The notes under the pieces were generated by a model. The model was not told the origin of the DNA. It saw nothing but the letters and a program-made list of their open reading frames with translations, and searched no databases. 64,000 bases of DNA from assembly GCA_963724975.1 (NCBI GenBank), contig CAVRXB010000001.1, positions 620,001-684,000 on the forward strand, in the 5' to 3' direction. The position numbers and the translations under genes were made by a program. Below, piece by piece: positions 56,923 to 64,000 of the stretch (its first letter is position 1; every line of letters begins with the position of its first letter). This DNA comes from CAIWHR01 sp963724975 (GTDB lineage: Bacteria > Pseudomonadota > Gammaproteobacteria > Burkholderiales > Casimicrobiaceae).

Positions 56923-57495
56923 TCATTCGATCGTCTCTTCGATCGCGTGCTCCGGCTGCTCGAGCAGACTCCACCCGCGGCGCCAGTTCTCGATCGCGAC
57001 CTGCACCGAACGCACGGCGGCTGCTGCGAAACCGAGCCCGCAAACGCCGTAGATCAGATTCATCGGCAGGTCGATGATCGTCATTTGCAGGCTGCCCATG
57101 CGCGTCATCATCTGCAGCGTAAGACCCACCGCCGTCACGAAGAACACGATGCGCCCCGCATCGACTGCCGTCGACAATGCGCGTCCGGCCTTCGCCGGAA
57201 TGAGGCGGTACAGGAAATCGACGTGGATGTGCCGCGTGCGGCGGACGGCGGCGGCAACTCCCATGAACACGGTGCAGATCAGGAGGTAGCGCGCGATCTC
57301 CTCTGTCCATGCCGCCGAGTCGTTCAGCACGTATCGGGTGAAGAACTGGAAGAAGACGTTGAGGCCAAGCAACCAGAAGAATGCGAGCGAAGCCCAATCC
57401 TCGAGCAGGTAGCCGGATAGGTCGATCGGCGCGTCCTCGACGTGGAAATGGCCCTCGGCGTCGAGGACGTGTTCGGCATGCGGCGCTTCGTTCAT
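56923..57495 (-). CDS. TRAP transporter small subunit DctQ
   Basis: This four-helix membrane partner of DctM has 190 aa. RYVLNDSAAWTEEIARYLLI is the DctQ signature (FTRY...WTEE), followed by RTRHIHVDFLYRLIP. The start at 57495 has GAGGAG upstream. It sits between the binding protein and DctM, the usual TRAP order. Confidence 0.88.
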   Translation of the reverse strand: MNEAPHAEHVLDAEGHFHVEDAPIDLSGYLLEDWASLAFFWLLGLNVFFQFFTRYVLNDSAAWTEEIARYLLICTVFMGVAAAVRRTRHIHVDFLYRLIPAKAGRALSTAVDAGRIVFFVTAVGLTLQMMTRMGSLQMTIIDLPMNLIYGVCGLGFAAAAVRSVQVAIENWRRGWSLLEQPEHAIEETIE

Positions 57496-57627
57496 CGCTT
57501 GGACTCCTCGTCGTTCAACGCGGCGTTGCCGCCGCCGCAAACTTTTCCTTAACCCGCTCGCTGGCGGCCGGGTCGTTCGCGCGGCGATGCACTCCCGAGG
57601 CCCTGGCTTCGTCCGCCGCGCTCGCGA

Positions 57628-58608
57628 CTACTTGATCGCGACGATCTTGTCGTAGTCGGACTTCGAGAATCCCATCGACTCGACCGGCGAATTCTTCAGC
57701 ACGGCATCGGAAAAGCTCTTGCGGTCGACCTGGACGATCTGCAAGCCCTTCTTCTTGAACTCGTCGGCAAGCTCCGCTTCGCGCTTCTTGATCTTCTCAG
57801 TCGCGCGGGCCGCCGCTTCGCGCGTCACCTCGGTGAAGATCTTCTTCTCATCGTCGGTCAGCTTGTTCCAGACATGAGGGGCGACCTGAGTCGTCAGTCC
57901 GTCGACGATGTGCGACGTCATCATGATTGCCTTTTGCACCTCGTAGAACTTTTTCGCCTCGATCGTCGTCAACGGATTCTCTTGCGCGTCGACAGTTCCG
58001 TTTTGCAGCGCGAGATAGACCTCCGCGAAGGCGATCGGCGTCGGATTGGCGCCGCAGGCCTTCGGCGTCGCCATGTACGCCGGAACGTCGGGAACGCGGA
58101 TCTTCAGTCCCTTCATCCCGGCGCAATCGGTAAACGGCTTTTGCGCCGTGGTCTGCCGCGCGCCGTAATACGTGTAGGCGAGGATCTGAATGCCGGTCTT
58201 CTTGCGGAACTCCTCGACCATTTCGGCGAACACCGGGCTCTTCGAATACGCGATCAGGTGATCGGCGTCGCGGAAGATGAACGGATAGTAGGCGATGCCG
58301 AGCCGCGGATAGCTACGCGCGGCGAACGAAGGTCCGCTGATGATCATGTCGACGGTACCGAGCGTCAGCCCCTGGTTGATATCGGTTTCCTTGCCCAGCG
58401 TCGATGCCGGAAACACCTCGATATCGAACTTGCCGTTGGTGCGTTTCTTGATCTCGGCGGCGGCCCACACCGATTCGGTGTGATACGGCTCGCTCGTCTC
58501 GTAGACGTGCGCCCACTTCAACTTCTGCTGCGCTGCGGCGGGAGCGGCAATGACCAAAGTGGCCGCGGCGACCGCCACGACGGCAAACAATTTCGGCAAC
58601 AAACGCAT
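57628..58608 (-). CDS. TRAP transporter substrate-binding protein DctP
   Basis: This periplasmic binding protein has 326 aa: a signal peptide ending AAAQ, then KLKWAHVYETSEPYHTESVW. The TRAP ligand Arg lies in LKIRVPDVPAYMATPKACGA, and ALQNGTVDAQENPL is the family motif. A strong GAGGAGGAAT site precedes the ATG. DctP proteins of this group bind uronic, aldonic or other carboxylates. Confidence 0.92.
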   Translation of the reverse strand: MRLLPKLFAVVAVAAATLVIAAPAAAQQKLKWAHVYETSEPYHTESVWAAAEIKKRTNGKFDIEVFPASTLGKETDINQGLTLGTVDMIISGPSFAARSYPRLGIAYYPFIFRDADHLIAYSKSPVFAEMVEEFRKKTGIQILAYTYYGARQTTAQKPFTDCAGMKGLKIRVPDVPAYMATPKACGANPTPIAFAEVYLALQNGTVDAQENPLTTIEAKKFYEVQKAIMMTSHIVDGLTTQVAPHVWNKLTDDEKKIFTEVTREAAARATEKIKKREAELADEFKKKGLQIVQVDRKSFSDAVLKNSPVESMGFSKSDYDKIVAIK

Positions 58609-58640
58609 GATTCCTCCTCGGGGATCGAACTTGCTGACGG

Positions 58641-59669
58641 TCATGCGGACACGACCTGGACTTTCGTACTCTGATTCTTGTCGGCTGCCGCCCGGAACGC
58701 GGCGACGGCATCCTGCAACGGGTATTGGCCCGACAGCAGCGGCCGCACGTCGACGCGACGCGTGGCCAGGTAATCGACGGCCCAGTCGAATTCGATGCCC
58801 CAGCGGAAAGCGCCGCGAAGGTCGAGCTCCTTTGCCATCAGGTCGTTAACGACGAACGGCAGCGGTTCGTGCGGCAACGTGCCGACCTGGACGATCACGC
58901 CGCCGCGTTTGGTCGCCGCGACGCACGTCTTCAGCGCGTTGAAGTTGCCCGACACTTCATATGCCACGTCGAATTGCGGTTCCTTCAGCGCGTCCGCGTC
59001 GCGATCGGCCCGCAGCGTCGCGTCGGCGCCGACCAATTTCGCCTGCGCCAGCGGCCGGTCGAGGACATCCGTGACTGCGATTCTGAGCGCTCCGGCGAGC
59101 CGCGCCGCCATGACGGTCACGCAACCAATTGTGCCGGCGCCCGTGATCAGCACCGACTTCCCCATCAATCCGCCGCCCCGGCTCACTCCATGGAGGCCGA
59201 CCGCCAGCGGCTCCGCGAAGGCGAGCTCGCCAAGCGAGATGTCGCCGGCAACGGGATAGCATTGCCGCTCGCCCATCACGAAATATTCCTGGAACATCCC
59301 CTGCACATGCGGGAAACGGCTTGCGCTGCCGAGGAAGCGCATGTTCGCGCACAGCTGCTCGCGGCCTTCGCGGCAATAATCGCAGCGCCCGCACGCATGC
59401 GACGGCGAGACCGCGACCTTGTCGCCCACTTTGACGCGCGTGACGCCGGCCCCAACGCCGGCCACCACCGCCGACGCCTCATGTCCCGGGATCAGCGGCT
59501 CGCGCACGACGAAATTGCCGTTGCGCCCTTCGAAATAGTAGTGCAGATCCGAACCGCAAATGCCGCCGGCACCGAGGCGCAGCAGCACTTCGCCGGGCCC
59601 GGCATCGGGAATGTCGGCGGGTTCGATGCGAAGATCTTCCTTGGCGTGAATTCGGCAGGCAAGCATCAT
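58641..59669 (-). CDS. Zinc-dependent alcohol dehydrogenase, L-idonate 5-dehydrogenase type
   Basis: This has 342 aa of the medium-chain dehydrogenase family. The catalytic zinc ligands are in GGICGSDLHYY and IPGHEASAVV, the structural zinc is in HACGRCDYCREGREQLC, and NAD(P) is bound at VLITGAGTIGCVT. The MLACRIHAKEDLRIE start and GSDLHYYFEGRNG resemble L-idonate 5-dehydrogenase (IdnD), which oxidises idonate to 5-ketogluconate. The start ATG at 59669 follows CTGGAGACA. Confidence 0.87.
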   Translation of the reverse strand: MMLACRIHAKEDLRIEPADIPDAGPGEVLLRLGAGGICGSDLHYYFEGRNGNFVVREPLIPGHEASAVVAGVGAGVTRVKVGDKVAVSPSHACGRCDYCREGREQLCANMRFLGSASRFPHVQGMFQEYFVMGERQCYPVAGDISLGELAFAEPLAVGLHGVSRGGGLMGKSVLITGAGTIGCVTVMAARLAGALRIAVTDVLDRPLAQAKLVGADATLRADRDADALKEPQFDVAYEVSGNFNALKTCVAATKRGGVIVQVGTLPHEPLPFVVNDLMAKELDLRGAFRWGIEFDWAVDYLATRRVDVRPLLSGQYPLQDAVAAFRAAADKNQSTKVQVVSA

Positions 59670-59698
59670 TGTCTCCAGATGATCGGGTTGGCGCATCG

Positions 59699-60400
59699 TC
59701 AGTGAAGCATGTCCCAGCCGGTCGAGAATCGTTTGTAGGCTTGGTTGAGATGCCGTTGCATCGCGATACGCGCGCCGTTCGCATCCTTCGCCGATATCGC
59801 CTTGTACACGTTTCGATGCTCGGCCATCGCGTTGCCCCACAGTGCGGGCGAATCGTAGTGATGCTCGAGTTGCTTATAGAGCGGGCCGGTGCGCTCGTCC
59901 CACAACATCTTGACGACGGCCACCAGCGCACCGTTGCCGGTCGCCTCGGCAATGCGCATGTGGAACAGCCGGTCCCCGGACAGCGGCTGGTGCTCGCCGA
60001 AATCGATTTCGCGTTGCATCTGGTCGAGCGCTTCGGCGATCGCCTTGATCTGATGCTTCTTGCCGGACTTGGCGGCGAGCGCCGCGCATTCGCCCTCGAT
60101 GACATAACGCGCCCGCAGCAGTTCGAACGGCCCCGCGGCCGCCTCCGCTTCCTGGCCCGCATGCTCCGTTGGCGCCTGGACGTAGATTCCGGACCCGATG
60201 CGCACCTCGACCCGCCCTTCGACTTCGAGCGCGATCAGCGCCTCGCGCACCGACGGCCTCGAGACGCCCAGCTGTTTGGCGAGATCGCGTTCCGGCGGCA
60301 GCCGCGCGCCGGCGGGAAACTCGCCCGAGGCGATCAACTTGCGGATCTGATCGGCGATCTGCCGATACAGTCGGCGCGGTTCGATACTCTGGAAAGGCAT
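59699..60400 (-). CDS. GntR family regulator, FadR/FCD subgroup
   Basis: This is a DNA-binding repressor of 233 aa. The winged helix is at the N-terminus (LYRQIADQIRKLIASGEFPAG; PPERDLAKQLGVSRPSVREAL) and the C-terminal FCD domain binds acid ligands (DRLFHMRIAEATGN, AEHRNVYKAI, with metal-type His and Asp). The start ATG at 60400 is divergent to the glucarate-dehydratase-like gene. A FadR-type palindrome in the shared gap is its likely site, so it probably controls both arms. Confidence 0.9.
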   Translation of the reverse strand: MPFQSIEPRRLYRQIADQIRKLIASGEFPAGARLPPERDLAKQLGVSRPSVREALIALEVEGRVEVRIGSGIYVQAPTEHAGQEAEAAAGPFELLRARYVIEGECAALAAKSGKKHQIKAIAEALDQMQREIDFGEHQPLSGDRLFHMRIAEATGNGALVAVVKMLWDERTGPLYKQLEHHYDSPALWGNAMAEHRNVYKAISAKDANGARIAMQRHLNQAYKRFSTGWDMLH

Positions 60401-60512
60401 GGGTGGCGGGCGAAACGCTACGGGGAGCGACGCCGCCGAATGCACGGTCGCGTCCGGCGGGGCGATCGATGACTCTGGCCGAAGGCTAATCCGCGCCCCT
60501 GAACTGGTCAAG

Positions 60513-60546
60513 TGGTATTACCAATTCTCTGGGCGTCGCGTAAAAT
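60513..60546 (+). promoter_or_regulatory. FadR-type operator over a promoter in the divergent gap
   Basis: TGGTATTACCA (60513-60523) matches the TNGTNNNACNA consensus of FadR-subgroup GntR proteins. It overlaps a possible -35 TTACCA (60518-60523) spaced 17 bases from TAAAAT (60541-60546), reading toward the plus-strand genes. A half-site ACTGGTCA lies just before it. Binding here would block the plus promoter. Confidence 0.65.
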
Positions 60547-60609
60547 GCGCGTCCCACCGACTGGCGTTCCCGCCGGCCGGCCGCCCCGCTCCCACGCACC
60601 TCGCCGCCC

Positions 60610-61860
60610 GTGCCCGCCACCACCATCGCCGCTATCCGCGCGACGCCGGTCACCGTTCCGCTCGAAGCGCCGCTCCTGCACAGCAACGGCGCGCACTGGG
60701 GACGCTTCGTGCGCACGATTGTCGAGGTCGAGACCGCGGACGGTTATGTCGGACTGGGCGAAATGGGCGGCGGCGGCGAGGATGCTGCCCGCCAGTTCGC
60801 GGCGCTCGCTGATTATCTGCGCGGGCACGACGTGTTCCGACTGGAGGCGCTGCGCTTCGCGATCTGCAACCCGACGGCGAGCCTCTATAACAACCGCACG
60901 CAACTGCACGCGGCGATCGAGTTTGCATGCCTCGACATCATGGGCCAGAAGCTCGGCGTGCCTGTTCACGCGCTGCTCGGCGGCAAGCTGCACGACGAAG
61001 TGGAGTTCGCGAGCTATCTCTTCTTCCGTTACAACGATCCCGTCAGTGGTCGCGGCGAAGTGCGCACGGCCGAACAGCTGGTCGCTCATGCCCGCGCGCT
61101 GAAGGCGCAACACGGGTTTCGCGTGCACAAGCTGAAAGGTGGCGTCTATCCGCCCGCCCACGAGCTTGCCTGCTATCGCGCGGTGGCCGCGGCCCTCGAC
61201 GGCGATCGCTTTCGCTACGATCCGAACAGCGCGCTCTCGCTCGCCGATGCGATCGATTTCGGCCGCGGCATCCTCGATCTCAAGAACGATTATTTCGAGG
61301 ACCCGGTGTGGGGCATGCCGCAGCTCGCGCGGCTCAAGGAGTTCGTCCCGTTGCCTATCGCGACGAACACCGTCATCGTCAACTTCGAGCAGCTGGCGGC
61401 CAACGAGAAGCTGCGCGCCGTCGACGTCGTGCTGCTCGACACGACGTTCTGGGGCGGCATCCGACCGTGCATCAAGGCGGCCGCCGTCTGCGAAACGCTC
61501 GGCGTCGGTGTCGCGGTCCACAGCTCGGGCGAGCTCGGGATCCAGCTCGCGACGATGCTGCATCTCGGAGCAGTGCTGCCGAATCTCGGTTATGCGGCGG
61601 ACGCGCATTATCACCACCTTGCGGACGACGTTATCGCCGGCGGCCGGATGCCCTATCGCAACGGAGCAATCGAGGTTCCCGATGGCAACGGGCTCGGCGT
61701 TTCCCTCGATCCCGCCAAGCTCGCGCAATACCATGAGCTCTATCGGGAATTGGGTGGCTACCCGTACGATCGCGATCCCGGGCGCCCCGGTTGGTATCCG
61801 ACCGTCCCGAATCATGCGTGGGCGGATCCGAACGTGTCACTGCGTCCTGACTTAAAATAG
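60610..61860 (+). CDS. Enolase-superfamily acid-sugar dehydratase, glucarate dehydratase-like
   Basis: This has 416 aa. The N-terminus (PLLHSNGAHWGRFVRTIVEV) and core resemble glucarate dehydratase: KLKGG (Lys-x-Lys), DPNSALSL (Asp/Asn), YFEDPVWG (Glu), IATNTVIVNF and HSSGELGI (catalytic His). The reaction is most likely removal of water from a sugar mono- or di-acid to a 2-keto-3-deoxy product. The GTG start at 60610 has no strong ribosome site. It is the first gene of the plus-strand arm. Confidence 0.85.
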   Translation: MPATTIAAIRATPVTVPLEAPLLHSNGAHWGRFVRTIVEVETADGYVGLGEMGGGGEDAARQFAALADYLRGHDVFRLEALRFAICNPTASLYNNRTQLHAAIEFACLDIMGQKLGVPVHALLGGKLHDEVEFASYLFFRYNDPVSGRGEVRTAEQLVAHARALKAQHGFRVHKLKGGVYPPAHELACYRAVAAALDGDRFRYDPNSALSLADAIDFGRGILDLKNDYFEDPVWGMPQLARLKEFVPLPIATNTVIVNFEQLAANEKLRAVDVVLLDTTFWGGIRPCIKAAAVCETLGVGVAVHSSGELGIQLATMLHLGAVLPNLGYAADAHYHHLADDVIAGGRMPYRNGAIEVPDGNGLGVSLDPAKLAQYHELYRELGGYPYDRDPGRPGWYPTVPNHAWADPNVSLRPDLK

Positions 61861-61864
61861 AAGC

Positions 61865-61894
61865 GAGGCGCGGTCGTTTATGACCGCGGGCCTC
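61865..61894. other. Strong hairpin between dehydratase and SDR genes
   Basis: CGCGGTC (61869-61875) pairs with GACCGCG (61882-61888), extended by GAGG/CCTC outside with a two-base bulge. No T run follows, so it looks more like an mRNA stabiliser or partial attenuator than a terminator. It lies just before the SDR ribosome site. Confidence 0.5.
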
Positions 61895-61915
61895 GGTTCT
61901 TCAGGAGAATGTTAT

Positions 61916-62667
61916 ATGCCGCGGCTTGCGGCAAGACAGCGCTGGTCACCGCGGCCGGCCAGGGCATCGGTTTCGCCAGCGCCGTGCAGATGGCAGGCGA
62001 AGGCGCGACCGTTTACGCGACCGACGTCAACGCCAAGCTGCTCGACAACTTCAAGGGTGTGGCGAACATCGTTGCACGACGGCTCGACGTGCTCGACGAC
62101 GCCGCCGTCCGCGCGACCATCGAGGAGTTGCCGGCGCTCGACGTGCTGTTCAACTGCGCCGGCTACGTCCACAACGGCACGATCCTCGAATGCACGCCGA
62201 AAGACTGGGACTTCAGCTTCAACCTGAATGTTCGGGCAATGTACGTGGCGATACAGGCGGCCGCGCCGAAGATGCTCGCGAAGCACCAGCAGACGGGCCG
62301 CTGGGCGTCGATCATCAACATGGCCTCGGTCGCCGGCTCAATCAAGGGCCTTCCCAATCGCTTCGTCTACGGCGCGAGCAAGGCCGCAGTGGTCGGGCTT
62401 ACGAAGGCCGTCGCCGCCGACTTTGTGCAAAAGGGCATTCGCTGCAATGCGATTGCGCCGGGGACCGTCGACACGCCATCGCTCGGCGAGCGCATCAGCG
62501 CGTACGAAGATCCGGTCGAGGCGCGCAAGATGTTCATTGCACGACAGCCGATGGGCCGCCTTGCCAAGGCCGAGGAGATTGCGCCGATTGTCGTATTCCT
62601 CGCGTCCGACGAATCGACGTTTGCGACCGGACAGGTGTTTTCCGTCGACGGCGGAATGACCATTTGA
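61916..62667 (+). CDS. SDR family oxidoreductase, 2-keto-3-deoxy-L-fuconate dehydrogenase-like (frameshifted near start)
   Basis: This short-chain dehydrogenase has about 250 aa: NAD site TAAGQGIG, NCAG, catalytic Ser in MASV and YGASK (Tyr-x3-Lys). CAGYVHNGTILECTPKDWDF and APGTVDTPSLGERI are close to the human BDH2 and bacterial keto-deoxy-fuconate dehydrogenase group. The natural start seems to be the ATG at 61916, eight bases after AGGAG, giving MPRLA(G)KTAL if one G is restored in CTTGCGGCAAG (about 61930). Uncorrected, only the poorly spaced ATG at 61909 reads in frame. Confidence 0.8.
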
Positions 62668-62714
62668 AGCCGGTGGAAGTCTTCGGATAACGACCGCTGG
62701 CTGTGTTGCTGCTC

Positions 62715-62758
62715 GCCTTCAATCCTCACGTACTTCCGTGTACGCTCCGGTTGAAGGC
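62715..62758. repeat. Palindromic intergenic stem-loop
   Basis: GCCTTCAA (62715-62722) and TTGAAGGC (62751-62758) pair perfectly, and inside them CGTAC pairs with GTACG. The 163-base gap between the SDR and hydrolase genes holds nothing else but the hydrolase ribosome site. It may be a REP-like repeat or transcript-stabilising hairpin. Confidence 0.55.
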
Positions 62759-62830
62759 TCCGCGGCGCCTTGCCAGCGGCCGTTCTCCTCGATTTCTTCC
62801 TGGCTTTCCCAATCCTTTGTAGGAGGCATC

Positions 62831-63688
62831 ATGAAACTCGTACGCTACGGTCCCGCCGGCAAGGAAAAGCCCGGTCTCGTCGACCCCGACGGCAAGCTGC
62901 GCGACCTGTCGAGAAAAGTGAAGGACATCGATGGTGCAAGTCTCGCGCCGTCCGAGCTCGCCAAGTTGAAGAAGCTCGATCCGAAGAAGCTGCCGCTGGT
63001 CAAGGGCCGGCCGCGGCTCGGGCCGTGTGTTGCGATGCCGTCGAAATTTGTCGCCATCGGCCTCAACTTCAGCGATCACGCGAGGGAATCGGGCAATCCG
63101 ATTCCCGAGCATCCCGTGGTGTTCTTCAAATCACCGTCATGCATCGTCGGCCCCAACGACAACGTGATGGCGCCGCGCAATTCGACGCAGCTCGACTGGG
63201 AGGTGGAGCTCGGCGTCGTGATCGGCCGCAAGGCCCAATACGTCGACGAAAAGGACGGACTCCGTTATGTGGCGGGCTATTGCCTCATCAACGACGTGTC
63301 GGAGCGCGAATTCCAGATGAAGAAGAGCGCGACGCAGTGGAGCAAGGGCAAGGGGTGCGATACGTTCGGACCCATCGGGCCCTGGCTCGTCACCACCGAC
63401 GAGATAAAAGATCCGCAGAAGCTCGCGATGTGGCTCAACGTCAACGGCGAGCGGCGGCAACGGGGCAACACGAGCACGATGATCTTCGGGGTTGCGAAGC
63501 TCGTGTCCGACGTCTCGTGCTACATGACGCTTTTGCCGGGCGACGTGATCACGACCGGCACGCCGCCGGGCGTTGCGCTGGGCATGAAACCGCCAGTGTG
63601 GTTGAAGGAAGGCGACGTGATGACGCTCGGCATCGACGGCCTCGGCGAGCAGAGGCAGAAGGTCGTCGCTTTCAGGAAGGGGCGCTGA
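62831..63688 (+). CDS. Fumarylacetoacetate hydrolase family protein, diketo acid hydrolase-like
   Basis: This has 285 aa. The metal-binding pattern of the family is seen in DWEVELGVVIG (Glu-x-Glu) and the segment around NDVSERE, with GPIGPWLVT and TGTPPGVALGMKPP characteristic of the C-terminal half. Members cleave 2,4-diketo-3-deoxy sugar acids, among other substrates. The start has TAGGAGG upstream. Paired with the SDR, it fits the final step of a non-phosphorylating diketo route; this is inference. Confidence 0.87.
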   Translation: MKLVRYGPAGKEKPGLVDPDGKLRDLSRKVKDIDGASLAPSELAKLKKLDPKKLPLVKGRPRLGPCVAMPSKFVAIGLNFSDHARESGNPIPEHPVVFFKSPSCIVGPNDNVMAPRNSTQLDWEVELGVVIGRKAQYVDEKDGLRYVAGYCLINDVSEREFQMKKSATQWSKGKGCDTFGPIGPWLVTTDEIKDPQKLAMWLNVNGERRQRGNTSTMIFGVAKLVSDVSCYMTLLPGDVITTGTPPGVALGMKPPVWLKEGDVMTLGIDGLGEQRQKVVAFRKGR

Positions 63689-63750
63689 GCAATGGCACTG
63701 TGCAATGCGGTTGCGATCGCACGCGCATCGGCGCCGCCTGACTACAAGCA

Positions 63751-64000
63751 CTAAAGGAGTCCCCGCCGGGCGAGGTTTTTCATCAGCGCCGCCGCGCCGA
63801 ACGTCCAAGGCGCGATGCGATCGGAGTGCAGGACACGATTGACGAGGGCGCCGAGCTTCGGCGTCGTCACGGTGACGATGTCGTCCACCTCGTGCGTGAA
63901 GCCCTGTCCGGCCGCGCGCCTGTCCTTGGTCGGCGCGAACATCGTGCCGAGGAACAGCATGAATCCATCCGGATATTGGTGGATCGGCCCGATCGCCTGC
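63751..64000 (-). CDS. Fumarylacetoacetate hydrolase family protein, C-terminal part (partial)
   Basis: The gene runs off the right edge; 82 codons are visible, to TAG at 63751-63753. The sequence GPIHQYPDGFMLFLGTMFAP, then GFTHEVDDIVTVTTPKLGALVNRV and PWTFGAAALMKNL, matches the C-terminus of the longer FAH-family proteins (about 390 aa) found with sugar-acid genes. It converges on the other FAH gene, with a 62-base gap between them. Confidence 0.75.
   Translation of the reverse strand, partial: QAIGPIHQYPDGFMLFLGTMFAPTKDRRAAGQGFTHEVDDIVTVTTPKLGALVNRVLHSDRIAPWTFGAAALMKNLARRGLL

Noticed and set aside
1..64000. Insertion sequences, prophage, CRISPR arrays, tRNA genes
   Set aside because: I found no transposase or integrase, no regularly spaced direct repeats and no tRNA cloverleaf in the gaps I read.

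Overview
The window is GC-rich and gene-dense, and reads as chromosomal DNA of a betaproteobacterium, most likely in or near the Burkholderiales. The reasons are a Bug-type solute-binding protein, the leuS-lptE-holA block, a bacterial class A RNase P RNA, MetY, RsmE and FabI of proteobacterial type, and a palindromic intergenic repeat near 56.8 kb of a kind I associate with Burkholderiales. I see no phage, transposase, CRISPR array or tRNA.

Layout. 1-8 kb: end of pyrC, rnpB, a minus-strand run (MFS, FAD oxidoreductase, fabI, two tandem SodC-fold genes), then hslU and an AEC transporter on plus. 8-15 kb: a SAF-domain dehydrogenase and a cell-envelope island made of a secreted FG-GAP/beta-helix protein, two paralogous lipoproteins on either side of an acyltransferase, and a methyltransferase. 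15-24 kb: LysE, a three-gene ABC exporter (HlyD/ATPase/permease), YjgN and M48 membrane genes, DsbD with a partner thioredoxin, and a GDT1 cation transporter. 24-46 kb: housekeeping and ordinary metabolism (leuS, lptE, holA, PLD-like, MsbA-like ABC, phosphoesterase, rsmE, metY, OsmC, radical SAM, RraA-like, Bug protein, small enzymes and methyltransferases).

46.6-64 kb is a large sugar-acid catabolic locus. Twelve minus-strand genes run from a FadR/GntR-type regulator through an idonate-type dehydrogenase, a TRAP transporter (DctP/Q/M), an enolase-superfamily dehydratase, an altronate-dehydratase-type enzyme and a complete sugar ABC transporter to an IlvD/arabinonate-type dehydratase. Divergent to them are a glucarate-dehydratase-like enzyme, an SDR like 2-keto-3-deoxy-L-fuconate dehydrogenase, and a fumarylacetoacetase-family hydrolase. 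A palindrome TGGTATTACCA lies in the divergent promoter region. Together these suggest uptake of aldonic or uronic acids by two routes, several dehydratases making 2-keto-3-deoxy acids, then oxidation and hydrolytic cleavage by a diketo-type route.

A caution for every reader: ten genes contain frame breaks (twelve in all), each with clear homology continuing in another frame. They fall at about 4.7-22.4 kb and 54-62 kb, with none seen between. Most look like single-base indels in GC-rich repeats, so sequencing or assembly error is more likely than true gene decay. The affected genes are listed as one locus each.
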